Assembly (NCBI GenBank): GCA_000421065.1
Contig: ATWD01000001.1
Coordinates: 1,054,001-1,118,000 of the forward strand
DNA from: Acidobacteriaceae bacterium TAA 166
GTDB lineage: Bacteria > Acidobacteriota > Terriglobia > Terriglobales > Acidobacteriaceae
DNA length: 64,000 bases
Reading direction: 5' to 3'
Shown here: positions 11,562-21,872 of the stretch, one piece after another
Layout: every line of letters starts with the position of its first letter
Position numbering within the stretch: the first letter of the stretch is position 1
Notes under the pieces: generated by a model
Told to the model about the DNA's origin: nothing
Database searches by the model: none
Seen by the model: only the letters and a program-made list of their open reading frames with translations
Position numbers and translations under genes: made by a program

Positions 11562-11580
11562 GTATATCGAAACGATATAC
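11562..11580. promoter_or_regulatory. Perfect inverted repeat upstream of parD (autoregulatory operator)
   Basis: GTATATCG (11562-11569), a 3-base spacer AAA, and CGATATAC (11573-11580): a perfect 8-3-8 dyad 10 bases before the antitoxin ATG. Ribbon-helix-helix antitoxins normally bind such sites at their own promoter; binding here is inferred. Confidence 0.65.
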
Positions 11581-11627
11581 AAACGATGGCTGAGAGACGT
11601 CGGAAGGCTGAAGCCGCTTTTTGTGAT

Positions 11628-11700
11628 GCGACTTTTGTGGCACGGCTGAAGCCGTGCCCTTAACGAGGCGTTCGAGCTGACGCTCGAATGTGGACTCTGG
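11628..11700. repeat. Small REP-like palindromes
   Basis: GGCACGGCTGAAGCCGTGCC (near 11639-11658) is a self-complementary hairpin, followed by CGAGCTGACGCTCG. These are similar in style to the palindromes at 10887-10942 and lie in the gap between the toxin-antitoxin pair and the reductase gene. Confidence 0.6.
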
Positions 11701-11736
11701 AAGCATCGTGACCTATCCGGTGTTTGTCTCAACATG

Positions 11737-11776
11737 AAAAACAAAAAGCCCCGCCGAAGCGGGGCTTTTTGTTTTT
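11737..11776. terminator. Bidirectional rho-independent terminator
   Basis: GCCCCGC (11748-11754), loop CGAA, GCGGGGC (11759-11765), flanked by A-rich sequence on the left and TTTTTGTTTTT on the right. It lies 33 bases beyond the reductase stop codon and would terminate that gene; the A-tract also allows termination in the other direction. Confidence 0.9.
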
Positions 11777-11808
11777 GCGCGAGGCGCGTTTCGCCGTCTG
11801 CGTAGATC

Positions 11809-15189
<3,381 letters not shown>

Positions 15190-15425
15190 GGGGAGTTTTC
15201 TCCTTCTCGCTGCTAGAAATTAGATGCTCCAGAGGGCTGTTTTTTCCTCTGGTGGCGGTGCGGGCTCCGGCGGGCGGAGCAGGTCTCTTTTGGGGCCTCA
15301 GGGAACCCGCCGTGAGATCGGGCGGCATACTGCCCGCGATCTGGGAACGGACTGGGGGACGGGCTGAGGTCGGTGTTGCCAGTAACGTTTTGCGGTGTGG
15401 ACGAACCGTCCTACATCCTGCTGCA
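15190..15425 (-). promoter_or_regulatory. Long 5' leader of nrdJ, possible cobalamin-responsive element
   Basis: From the predicted start of transcription there are about 235 untranslated bases. The leader contains the stem AGATCG...CGATCT, a GAGACCTGC stretch (plus-strand 15279-15287) that resembles the end of the B12 box GCCAGGAGACCTGCC, and a hairpin CCAGAGG/CCTCTGG (plus-strand 15224-15248 region) just before the ribosome binding site. I could not recover the full cobalamin riboswitch core, so this is a weak candidate. Confidence 0.3.
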
Positions 15426-15431
15426 GTGGTG

Positions 15432-15460
15432 AAGGTACCTCTGCCTATGGGGCGTGTCAA
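15432..15460 (-). promoter_or_regulatory. Sigma-70-type promoter of nrdJ
   Basis: On the minus strand, TTGACA (15460-15455), a 17-base spacer, and TACCTT (15437-15432). This gives a leader of roughly 235 bases. Confidence 0.65.
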
Positions 15461-15633
15461 GCGCAAAACACAAGATGTTGTGTTTGCTATGGAAATACTG
15501 CCCTTCCTTCCAAGGATAAATCAGTGGGGGGCGTGGAAATTCCTGATTCTATTGTGGAAGACGCGGTTCCGAATTGGGAATGGGGTGTTTGCTCCCGGGG
15601 CGGGAGCCCTTTCTTCAGCGATTTTTTGGGAGG

Positions 15634-15872
15634 AAAGGCGATGGCCTGCCGGCCGGGCCCACTGCGCTCGGCCACCCCACAAACGAAGACCTGTTTGTTG
15701 GGGACCCCGGTACGGGCGGCCCCTTCGTGACGTGTATATCCCCTTCAGGGTGAAGGCTCCCGTTGGTCGCTTGCGAAGATCTTCGTGCCGACCAACGGGA
15801 GACCCGTGCCGAAGGCTGTATACGCGTCACGAAGTGACCGCCGCCCGCGTAGGGCGCCCGCGCGACAGCGCT
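15634..15872. repeat. Dispersed palindromic element, composite copy B
   Basis: Begins with GATGGCCTGCCGGCCGGGCCCACTGCGC blocks, then CCCCACAAAC...GTTTGTTGGGG, a CGTTGGTCGC...GACCAACGG dyad near 15761-15799, TACGCGTCACGAAGTGACCG, and ends GCGCGACAGCGC. Orientation is opposite to copies H and J. It lies in the 1 kb gene-free gap between nrdJ and the LuxR-type gene; the rest of the gap (15873-16150) shows nothing I can name. Confidence 0.8.
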
Positions 15873-16150
15873 CTTCTGGATACATGACGCTTTGGCTTGC
15901 AGAAGAAAAGGAGGCCGGGAGCTGCATGACGAATGAGCGTTTCCGTCGTGCAGCGGCCCGGCCGAAGAGAAGAGAAGTTCAAAACAGAAGGAGAACCAAA
16001 GGCAGAGAGTGTTGCAGGAGGTTTTCTAACCGATGTCAGGCCCCTGCAGGACAGAGAGCGAGCCGCACTCCCGAGACGGCTGAGCGCTGTCATGACAGGA
16101 TCCTGATAGAAACGGTAAGCCGATTGTGGAGGAGAGCGGGAGGACGGCGC

Positions 16151-16168
16151 ATCTCCCAGATGGGAGAT
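16151..16168. promoter_or_regulatory. Perfect inverted repeat upstream of the LuxR-type gene
   Basis: ATCTCCCA, GA, TGGGAGAT: an 8-2-8 perfect dyad, 66 bases before the ATG at 16235. The size fits a dimeric LuxR-type HTH binding site; autoregulation is inferred. Confidence 0.45.
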
Positions 16169-16234
16169 ATCTATGGCACAATCGTGGTTCCTCCCCAGGG
16201 TTCAGGAAGACAGCCGCACGAGAAGGAGTGTCTT

Positions 16235-17370
16235 ATGTATGCCAACCCTGAAGAGCTCTTCGGTGGAACGAAGAGACTTCTGTCGCTGATCGATCTGATC
16301 TATAGCGCGGTGAACGATGCCGCGGGCTGGCCGGGGGTTCTGGAGCAGGTCTCGGAGGCTGTGGGAGGGCGAGAGACGGTGTTGTTTACGAGCTTCACGG
16401 ACCCGGCGGCGACGAACGTCTCGAGCATGGCCAGGATGGACCCGGCAGCGCTGGCTCCTTATGTGGAGCACTATGCCTCGGTGAATGTTCTGTCGAAGCG
16501 GTGCGATGCGTTGTATGCGGACGGGACGGCGCGGTATGCGCATCGGGCGGTTCCGGATGCGGAGTTTGAGCAGACGGAGTTCTGCAATGACTACTTTCAC
16601 CCACATGGCATGCACTACAGCGTGGGGATCAAGATCCCTCTCACGGGGCAGGCCCCGGCGTATCTTTCGTGCATGCGGAGGAAGCGGGAGGGAGGCTTCG
16701 AGGATGCGGAGGGGCGATGCTGGAGATCCTGATGCCGCATCTGCAGAGAGCTTTGACGCTGCACCTGCAGATGGCGCAGATGGAGGCGAGGGCCGAGGGG
16801 ATGGGCTCGGCGCTGGATGTCTTTGGACATGCGGTCTTCGGGGTGAACGGCGAGGGCCGGGTGGTGGCGGCGAACCGGGCGGCGGAGGAGATGGCGCGAA
16901 GCCGCGATGGCCTGAAGGTGGTGGAGGGACGGCTGGAGGTGGAGGACGCGGGCGAGCAGAGGAAGCTGGAGGAGATGCTGGAACGGCCCGGGCTGATGGC
17001 GAAGGTGGGGGCGAGGCGTTCGATGCGGGTGAGCCGGAGGCTGGAGGCCCCCCTGAGCATGGTGCTGGTTCCGCTGCCTTTGGGACGGCTAACGGACTAT
17101 GGCCGGATGGAGGCGCTGGTGGTGGTGAACGATCCGAAGCTGCGGGCGGGATCGCGGGCGGAGGTTCTGCGGCAGCTTTACCGGTTGACTCCCACGGAGG
17201 CGCGGATGGCGGACCTGATTGCGCAGGGCAACGAGGTCAGGGAGGCGGCGACGACGATGCGGACGACGCTGGAGACGGCGAGGTTCCACATGAAGCGGGT
17301 GCTGGAGAAGACGGGAGCGCGGAGGCAGGCGGAGTTGGTGCGGCTGGTGATGTCGCTGCCGGGATGCTAG
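16235..17370 (+). pseudogene. LuxR-type helix-turn-helix regulator, interrupted by a frameshift
   Basis: Start MYANPEELFGG at 16235 follows AGAAGGAGTG with ideal spacing. The first 160 residues read in one frame; at the GGGG run 16711-16714 the frame breaks and the protein soon stops, while the next frame continues as GAMLEILMPHLQRAL and ends with a C-terminal LuxR-type HTH (LTPTEARMADLIAQG...RFHMKRVLEKTGARRQAELVRL). Adding one G restores a single protein of about 378 residues: N-terminal sensor-like region, PAS-like middle (ALDVFGHAVFGVNGEGRVVAANRAA), HTH. So this is either a recent pseudogene, a phase-variable G-run or a sequencing error. The substance sensed is unknown. Confidence 0.75.
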
Positions 17371-17377
17371 TTAATTT

Positions 17378-17890
17378 TTATGAAAGACAATGGCCTGCCG
17401 GTAGGCCATCGTCTTGAATGATCTCAATCTGGCGCAGACGGGAACGGAGCTGCGAGGTGGCTTCGCGGTGGCAGAGCAGACAGAGGGTGCGAAGGTTGTC
17501 GAGGTCGCACTGGCCACCGCCCTCGGCGACGGGGAGGATGTGGTCGGCGTCCCAGAGGCTGCGGCGGCTGGCGATGGTCTTCATGCCGTAGAGGCGGAGG
17601 CCGGCGGCGCGGGCGGGACCTCGGGCTCGCTTGAGCGCGGCGTAGGCGGCGACGGTGTCGATGCGGCAGACGGCGCAGCGGCCGCGGTCGCGGGCGAAGA
17701 CCTGGTCGCGGAGGTAGCCGGGGTCGGTGCGGAGACGCCACTGGTGGACGCAGTAGTCGCTGCAGAAGGTGCGGCGGCGTTTGGCGAGGATCTCGAGCTG
17801 GCACCAGCGGCAGAGAGGAAGGCCGTTGGGGCCGGTGGGGAGATCGGCGCGACGGGCGGAGCCTCCGGCGAGTTTGCGCGAGGGATGCAT
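17378..17890 (-). CDS. HNH endonuclease-like protein with zinc-binding cysteines
   Basis: A 170-residue protein. CRWC and CSDYC near residues 27-48 and CAVC near 75 look like a zinc-binding N-terminal part; the HNH core is WDADHILPVAEGGG followed by CDLDNLRTLCLLCHRE, giving the H-N-H residues and another CxxC. HNH nucleases of this size occur both as housekeeping and mobile-element proteins. The C-terminal residues DGLPAGHCLS are read from a copy of the dispersed repeat (17381-17415), so the original end may have been replaced. The ATG at 17890 (MHPSRKLAGG) lacks a clear ribosome binding site; frames further upstream run through repeat copy E. Confidence 0.7.
   Translation of the reverse strand: MHPSRKLAGGSARRADLPTGPNGLPLCRWCQLEILAKRRRTFCSDYCVHQWRLRTDPGYLRDQVFARDRGRCAVCRIDTVAAYAALKRARGPARAAGLRLYGMKTIASRRSLWDADHILPVAEGGGQCDLDNLRTLCLLCHREATSQLRSRLRQIEIIQDDGLPAGHCLS
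17381..17415. repeat. Dispersed palindromic element, minimal copy D
   Basis: GAAAGACAATGGCCTGCCGG and TAGGCCATCGTCTT: only the outer ATGGCCTGCCGG arm of the family and its complement remain, making a short hairpin. It overlaps the 3' end of the HNH gene. Confidence 0.6.
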
Positions 17891-17910
17891 GGACTGTATC
17901 AATCTATTTT

Positions 17911-17955
17911 CTGCGCTGCCGCGCGGGCCCACTGCGCTCGGCCACCCAACCATTA
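17911..17955. repeat. Dispersed palindromic element, short copy E
   Basis: GCGCTGCCGCGCGGGCCCACTGCGCTCGGCCACCC, the same left block as copies F, G, H and K. It lies between the HNH gene start and the end of the Dabb gene and overlaps the last bases of the latter. Confidence 0.75.
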
Positions 17956-18246
17956 TGACGCGGGCTCGAAGTCGACTTCGAGGGGTTCGATGAGGGGAAC
18001 CAGCCAGGATAAGAGCTGCTGGTGGATGGGGTGGTCGTTGTAGGCCTCGTAGGCTGCGCGGTCGGAGAACTTCATGATGCCGCCGAGCTCGTACCCCTGG
18101 GAGCGCGGGGAGATGTTGTGGCCGATGAGGGTCTCGACCAGGCCGGGAATCTTGCCCTGAAGAGCGAGGATGCCTTCGATGGCCTGCTGCTTCTGAGCGT
18201 CGGTGACCGTTGGTTTCCAACGGAAGATGAATGTATGGATAACCAT
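17953..18246 (-). CDS. Dabb (stress-responsive A/B barrel) family protein
   Basis: A 97-residue dimeric alpha/beta-barrel type protein. The pattern fits the Dabb family: MVIHTFIFRWKP strand, an LxxLQGKIPGL helix-turn with VETLIGHNISP, then YELGGIMKFSDRAAYEAYNDHPIHQQ and the closing strand region. Dabb proteins occur as small cytoplasmic enzymes or ligand-binding proteins; no specific activity can be inferred. It is divergent from the peroxiredoxin-like gene (63 bases between starts). Confidence 0.88.
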   Translation of the reverse strand: MVIHTFIFRWKPTVTDAQKQQAIEGILALQGKIPGLVETLIGHNISPRSQGYELGGIMKFSDRAAYEAYNDHPIHQQLLSWLVPLIEPLEVDFEPAS

Positions 18247-18309
18247 GAGCTCAAGTGTATTGCCTCCGCTTTAGAATGGTTCGACGAAGATCCGAAGGAT
18301 GGTGCGAGG

Positions 18310-18882
18310 ATGGCGAAGACGCAATCGACGATGGTGGAGCTGGGAACGGTGGCTCCTCCGTTTGAGCTGATGGACGTGATGAGCGGACGGGCGGTGGGCC
18401 GTGACGATGCCGCTGCCGAGCGCAAGGGTCTGCTGGTGATGTTTCTCTGCGTGCACTGCCCGTATGTGAAACACATCGAGGAGGAGCTGGCGCGGATCGG
18501 CAACGAGTATGCGGACCGGATCGGCGTGGTGGCGATCTCGTCGAACGACATTGTGACGCACCCCGAGGATGCTCCGGAGGAGATGAAGAAGCAGGCGGAG
18601 CGGCTGGGCTTCCGCTTCCCTTACCTGTACGACGAGACCCAGGAGGTGGCGCGCGAGTATGGCGCGGCCTGCACGCCGGATATCTTTCTGTTCGATGGGG
18701 AGATGAGGCTGGTATATCGCGGACAGATCGACGACAGCCGTCCGCGGAGGGGCGAGAGCGGCAATGACATTCCTGTCACCGGCAAGGATTTGAGGGCAGC
18801 GATGGAGGCGGTGATCGCGGGCAAGCGCCCGGATCCGAACCAGAGGTTTTCAATCGGATGCAATATCAAGTGGAAGGAATAG
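18310..18882 (+). CDS. Thioredoxin-fold peroxiredoxin-like protein (AhpC/TSA family)
   Basis: A 190-residue cytoplasmic protein of the thioredoxin fold. The conserved start VAPPFELMDVMSG, the active-site segment CVHCPYVKHIEEEL (CxxC with the first cysteine near residue 49), SSNDIVTHPED, YDETQEVAREYGAACTPDIFLFD and the terminal SIGCNIKWK match a widespread 'thioredoxin family protein' group. It probably reduces peroxides or disulfides; the true substrate is unknown. The ATG at 18310 has GCGAGG before it. It is followed 9 bases later by the carbonic anhydrase gene, so these may be co-transcribed. Confidence 0.87.
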   Translation: MAKTQSTMVELGTVAPPFELMDVMSGRAVGRDDAAAERKGLLVMFLCVHCPYVKHIEEELARIGNEYADRIGVVAISSNDIVTHPEDAPEEMKKQAERLGFRFPYLYDETQEVAREYGAACTPDIFLFDGEMRLVYRGQIDDSRPRRGESGNDIPVTGKDLRAAMEAVIAGKRPDPNQRFSIGCNIKWKE

Positions 18883-18891
18883 CGGGGAATT

Positions 18892-19539
18892 ATGGACGAG
18901 ATTCTCGAGAAGCTGAAAAATGGCATCCGGAAGTTCCAGACAGAGATCTATCCCGGACAAGAGGATGTTTATCGCCGGGCGGCCAGCGAGCCCCAGAAGC
19001 CGGATGCGCTGATTATTACGTGCGCGGACTCGCGGATCGACGTGGAGACGATTACGCAGTCGGGGACGGGAGATATCTTTGTGACGCGCAATATCGGCAA
19101 CCTGGTTCCGGCCTATGGCGAGATGATGGGCGGCGTCAGCGCGGTGATCGAGTATGCGGTGAGCGCCCTGAAAGTTCGGCACATTGCGGTGTGCGGACAC
19201 AGCGACTGCGGAGCGATGAAGGCGCTGCTGAATCCGGCGAGCCTGGAGCAGATGGCGACGGTGAGGCGGTGGATGCGCAACGCCGAGGCAGCCATGAGCG
19301 TGACCGACTCTCTCACGCAACCGGATGAAAAGCCGAACGAGAGGTTGAAGCGGCTGACGGAGGAGAACGTTCTGCTGCAGGTGCAGCACCTGCGGACACA
19401 TCCGGCGGTGGCGGGCGCGGTGGCTCGCGGGGAGCTTACGCTGTCCGGCTGGGTGTACGACATCGGCGGGGGACAGGTGCGGATCTCCGAGAACAGCAGC
19501 CGGACCTTCGACGCCGTGACGACAAGGGCCAACGGATGA
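18892..19539 (+). CDS. Beta-class carbonic anhydrase
   Basis: Interconverts CO2 and bicarbonate in the cytoplasm. 215 residues with the zinc ligands of the beta class: Cys and Asp/Arg dyad in ITCADSRID near residue 43, and HSDCGA (His and Cys ligands) near residue 101. The glycine-rich GWVYDIGGGQV at the C-terminus is also typical. The ribosome binding site GCGGGGA precedes the ATG. Its stop codon overlaps the start of the bestrophin-type gene as ATGA, which points to tight co-expression and a joint role in bicarbonate handling. Confidence 0.95.
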   Translation: MDEILEKLKNGIRKFQTEIYPGQEDVYRRAASEPQKPDALIITCADSRIDVETITQSGTGDIFVTRNIGNLVPAYGEMMGGVSAVIEYAVSALKVRHIAVCGHSDCGAMKALLNPASLEQMATVRRWMRNAEAAMSVTDSLTQPDEKPNERLKRLTEENVLLQVQHLRTHPAVAGAVARGELTLSGWVYDIGGGQVRISENSSRTFDAVTTRANG

Positions 19540-20438
19540 TCGTGCCGGAGACGCGGCAGCTGGTCTTCAACACGATCCGATATGTCGGCAAGTCGCTGCT
19601 GCTGCTGCTGGCGTACGACGTGGCGGTGGTGCTGGCGTACAAGCACGGGTATCTGCGCTGGCCGGCGCTGGAACAGATTCCGCTGTCGCTGTTCGGATCG
19701 GCGGTGGGCGTGCTGCTGGCGTTCCGCAATACGAGCTCGTATGCGCGGTGGTGGGAGGCGCGGATGCTGTGGGGCTCGATCGTGAACAACTCGCGCAGCT
19801 GGGCCCGGCAGGTGACGACGGTGATGCGCGGGAGCGAGGGCCTGGGGCCGGCGCAGCGGCGGATGGTGTACTACCAGATTGCCTGGGTGCATGCGCTGCG
19901 CCAGCATCTGAGAAAGTTCGATCCCCTGGCCGATCTTGCCGGGATTCTGCCCGCCGAGGAGATCGAGGAGCTGAGACCGGAGAAGAATGTCCCGGTGGCG
20001 ATCCAGCAGCGGCAGAGCACGATGCTGCGGGATGCCCTGGATCGCGGTTGGATTGACGCGATGCAATGGCGCGCGATGGATGAGACGCTGAACGATCTGG
20101 TCGACGCGCAGGGCGGCGCGGAGCGGATCAAGAATACGCCGATGCCACGGCAGTACGACTTTCTTCCACAGCTGGTGGCGCACCTTTACTGCGTTCTGCT
20201 GCCGCTGGCGATGGTCTCGAGCCTGGGATGGTTTACGCCGCTGGGATCTTCGCTGGTGGGTTTTATCTTTCTTTCGATGGACAAGATCGGACGCGATCTG
20301 GAGGATCCGTTCGACAATACGATCCATGATATTCCGCTGACTTCGATAACGCGGACGATCGAGATCAATCTGCGGCAGTCGCTGGGGGAGACGAACCTTC
20401 CCCCAGCCACGACTCCGGTGAACGGCATCCTCTGGTAG
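19536..20438 (+). CDS. Bestrophin-like anion channel (RFP-TM / UPF0187 family)
   Basis: A 300-residue inner-membrane protein of the bacterial bestrophin family, which form pentameric anion or cation channels. Visible landmarks: an early hydrophobic segment (SLLLLLAYDVAVVLAYKH), the GVLLAFRNTSSYARWWEARMLWG motif (RNxxxxxRWxE is the family signature), SRSWARQV, and the C-terminal SSLGWFTPLGSSLVGF followed by DKIGRDLEDPFDN, the conserved calcium-clasp-like region. It starts inside the stop of the carbonic anhydrase gene. Because some bestrophins conduct bicarbonate, the pair may be a CO2/HCO3- handling unit; this is an inference. Confidence 0.9.
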   Translation: MIVPETRQLVFNTIRYVGKSLLLLLAYDVAVVLAYKHGYLRWPALEQIPLSLFGSAVGVLLAFRNTSSYARWWEARMLWGSIVNNSRSWARQVTTVMRGSEGLGPAQRRMVYYQIAWVHALRQHLRKFDPLADLAGILPAEEIEELRPEKNVPVAIQQRQSTMLRDALDRGWIDAMQWRAMDETLNDLVDAQGGAERIKNTPMPRQYDFLPQLVAHLYCVLLPLAMVSSLGWFTPLGSSLVGFIFLSMDKIGRDLEDPFDNTIHDIPLTSITRTIEINLRQSLGETNLPPATTPVNGILW

Positions 20439-20444
20439 AGGACC

Positions 20445-20732
20445 TTAAACCTGATCGGAATGTTGGTCCGAATGGTCTGCTGCGGCTCCGTCCGATCCGT
20501 GAATCTTGACGAGCTTGTTGTAGATACCGAGCAGAAGGAAGGGTGCTGCCCACTGGCCGATGAAGAGGGCTTCATGCTCTCTTTTGGCCGCTTTGAAAGA
20601 GAGCGACGCTACCATCGAGGCGAGCGCAGCCGCCAGATAGGCGCTGGATGGAACCTGCGCTGTGACCTTTTCGATCGCTGCCGTGACCTGGTCTTCCTTC
20701 GCTTCGCCTTTGGATACGCGGTAATCAGTCAT
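20445..20732 (-). CDS. Small membrane protein, unknown function
   Basis: A 95-residue protein with a charged N-terminus (MTDYRVSKGEAKED), then two hydrophobic helices (AYLAAALASMVASLSF; QWAAPFLLLGIYNKLV) and a His/Asp-rich tail. GGGGGAG precedes the ATG. I recognise no domain with known function. It converges on the bestrophin gene (6 bases between stop codons) and is downstream of nothing on its strand but corA's promoter region. Confidence 0.65.
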   Translation of the reverse strand: MTDYRVSKGEAKEDQVTAAIEKVTAQVPSSAYLAAALASMVASLSFKAAKREHEALFIGQWAAPFLLLGIYNKLVKIHGSDGAAADHSDQHSDQV

Positions 20733-20842
20733 TGTTTTTCTCCCCCTGCTGGGCTAGTAAGAGAGATGCCTTCGGCTGTGCGTTTGAGGGTATGGTCTAA
20801 AAGATTTTTCAGGAAAATCAGGAATTTCGTTCGATCGCTCTC

Positions 20843-21727
20843 TTAGATCCACTTGAGCCGGCGCAGGACGAGCAGGAGCAGAGCCGTGACGGCGAGGGTG
20901 AAGATGCCGACGATGCGGGCTCCGTGGGGCGAGTCCTCGAAGGGCAGGCCCTTGAGGTTCATACCGTAGATTCCGGTGATGGCGAGGGCGGGAAGGGCGA
21001 TGGTTCCGAGGACCGTGAGAACCTTCATGACCTCGTTGGTGCGGTTGGAGACGGAGGTGAGATAGATGTCGAGGGTGTTGTTGAGCAGGTCGCGCTGGGT
21101 TTCGACCGAGTCCAGCAGGCGAACGACGTGGTCGTAGGTGTCGCGGATGTAGACCTGATGCTCGGTGTCGATGATGGTGGTGGCGTCGCGCTGGAGGTGG
21201 AGGCAGGCGTCGCGGGTGTTGACGAGGACGCGGCGCAGGTCGATCAGCTCGCGCTTGATGGTGAAGACGCGGGCGAGGATCTCGGGGTCGGGACGGTCGA
21301 AGACCTCGTCCTCAAGCTCGTCGATACGGTCGTCGTAGTAGTCGATGGCGGGAAAGTAGTGGTCGACGACGGTGTCGAGGATGAGATAGAGGAGGCGGGA
21401 GGGGTGGTCGTCGTCGCCTTCGCGGCGGGCACGCTCCAGGGCTGCGTTGGTGGCGGGACAGACGGGGTCGACGATGGTGATGAGGAAGTTTTTGCCGCAG
21501 AATACATCAATGGTGGTGAAGGTGGGCATCTGCTCGCCGGTCATGTCGGGATCGGGCTTGAGGTAGACGGGCTTGAGGACGGCGAAGGTGTAGTGGCTTC
21601 CGGAGTCGACCTTGACGGCTTCGTCGTCGCTGCGGGCGTCTTCGATGTGCAGGGGATGAAGGTTGTACTGCCTCGCCAGTTCGTCGAGCCTGGAGTCATT
21701 CGGATTATCGAGTTGATACCACGGCAT
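20843..21727 (-). CDS. corA: CorA-family divalent-cation transporter
   Basis: Inner-membrane magnesium (or cobalt/nickel) channel. A large cytoplasmic N-terminal domain is followed by two C-terminal transmembrane helices; the first ends with the signature YGMN (in TGIYGMNLKGLP), then ALLLLVLRRLKWI closes the protein with basic residues. The long helical stretch around DTEHQVYIRDTYDHVVRLLDS is the usual willow-helix region. About 294 residues. The ATG at 21727 (MPWYQLDNP) has GGGAGAAG at good spacing; an upstream in-frame ATG at 21793 is less likely. Confidence 0.93.
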   Translation of the reverse strand: MPWYQLDNPNDSRLDELARQYNLHPLHIEDARSDDEAVKVDSGSHYTFAVLKPVYLKPDPDMTGEQMPTFTTIDVFCGKNFLITIVDPVCPATNAALERARREGDDDHPSRLLYLILDTVVDHYFPAIDYYDDRIDELEDEVFDRPDPEILARVFTIKRELIDLRRVLVNTRDACLHLQRDATTIIDTEHQVYIRDTYDHVVRLLDSVETQRDLLNNTLDIYLTSVSNRTNEVMKVLTVLGTIALPALAITGIYGMNLKGLPFEDSPHGARIVGIFTLAVTALLLLVLRRLKWI

Positions 21728-21872
21728 GCGCGTTCTTCTCCCGTTGGTGTGCTTCGGCGTCCCCGGTGCGGCATCGGCGGCCCGGAGCTCCATCTGCGTC
21801 CATCGTACCGGCTTGGACGTATATTTCAGATAACAGACAACCCTTACTTTGAGTTTGAGGAGCGTAGCTAGG

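Noticed and set aside
20460..20846. Plus-strand frame opposite the small membrane protein gene
   Set aside because: The minus-strand gene has a good ribosome binding site and two clear helices; the plus-strand frame is Arg/Cys-rich and featureless.
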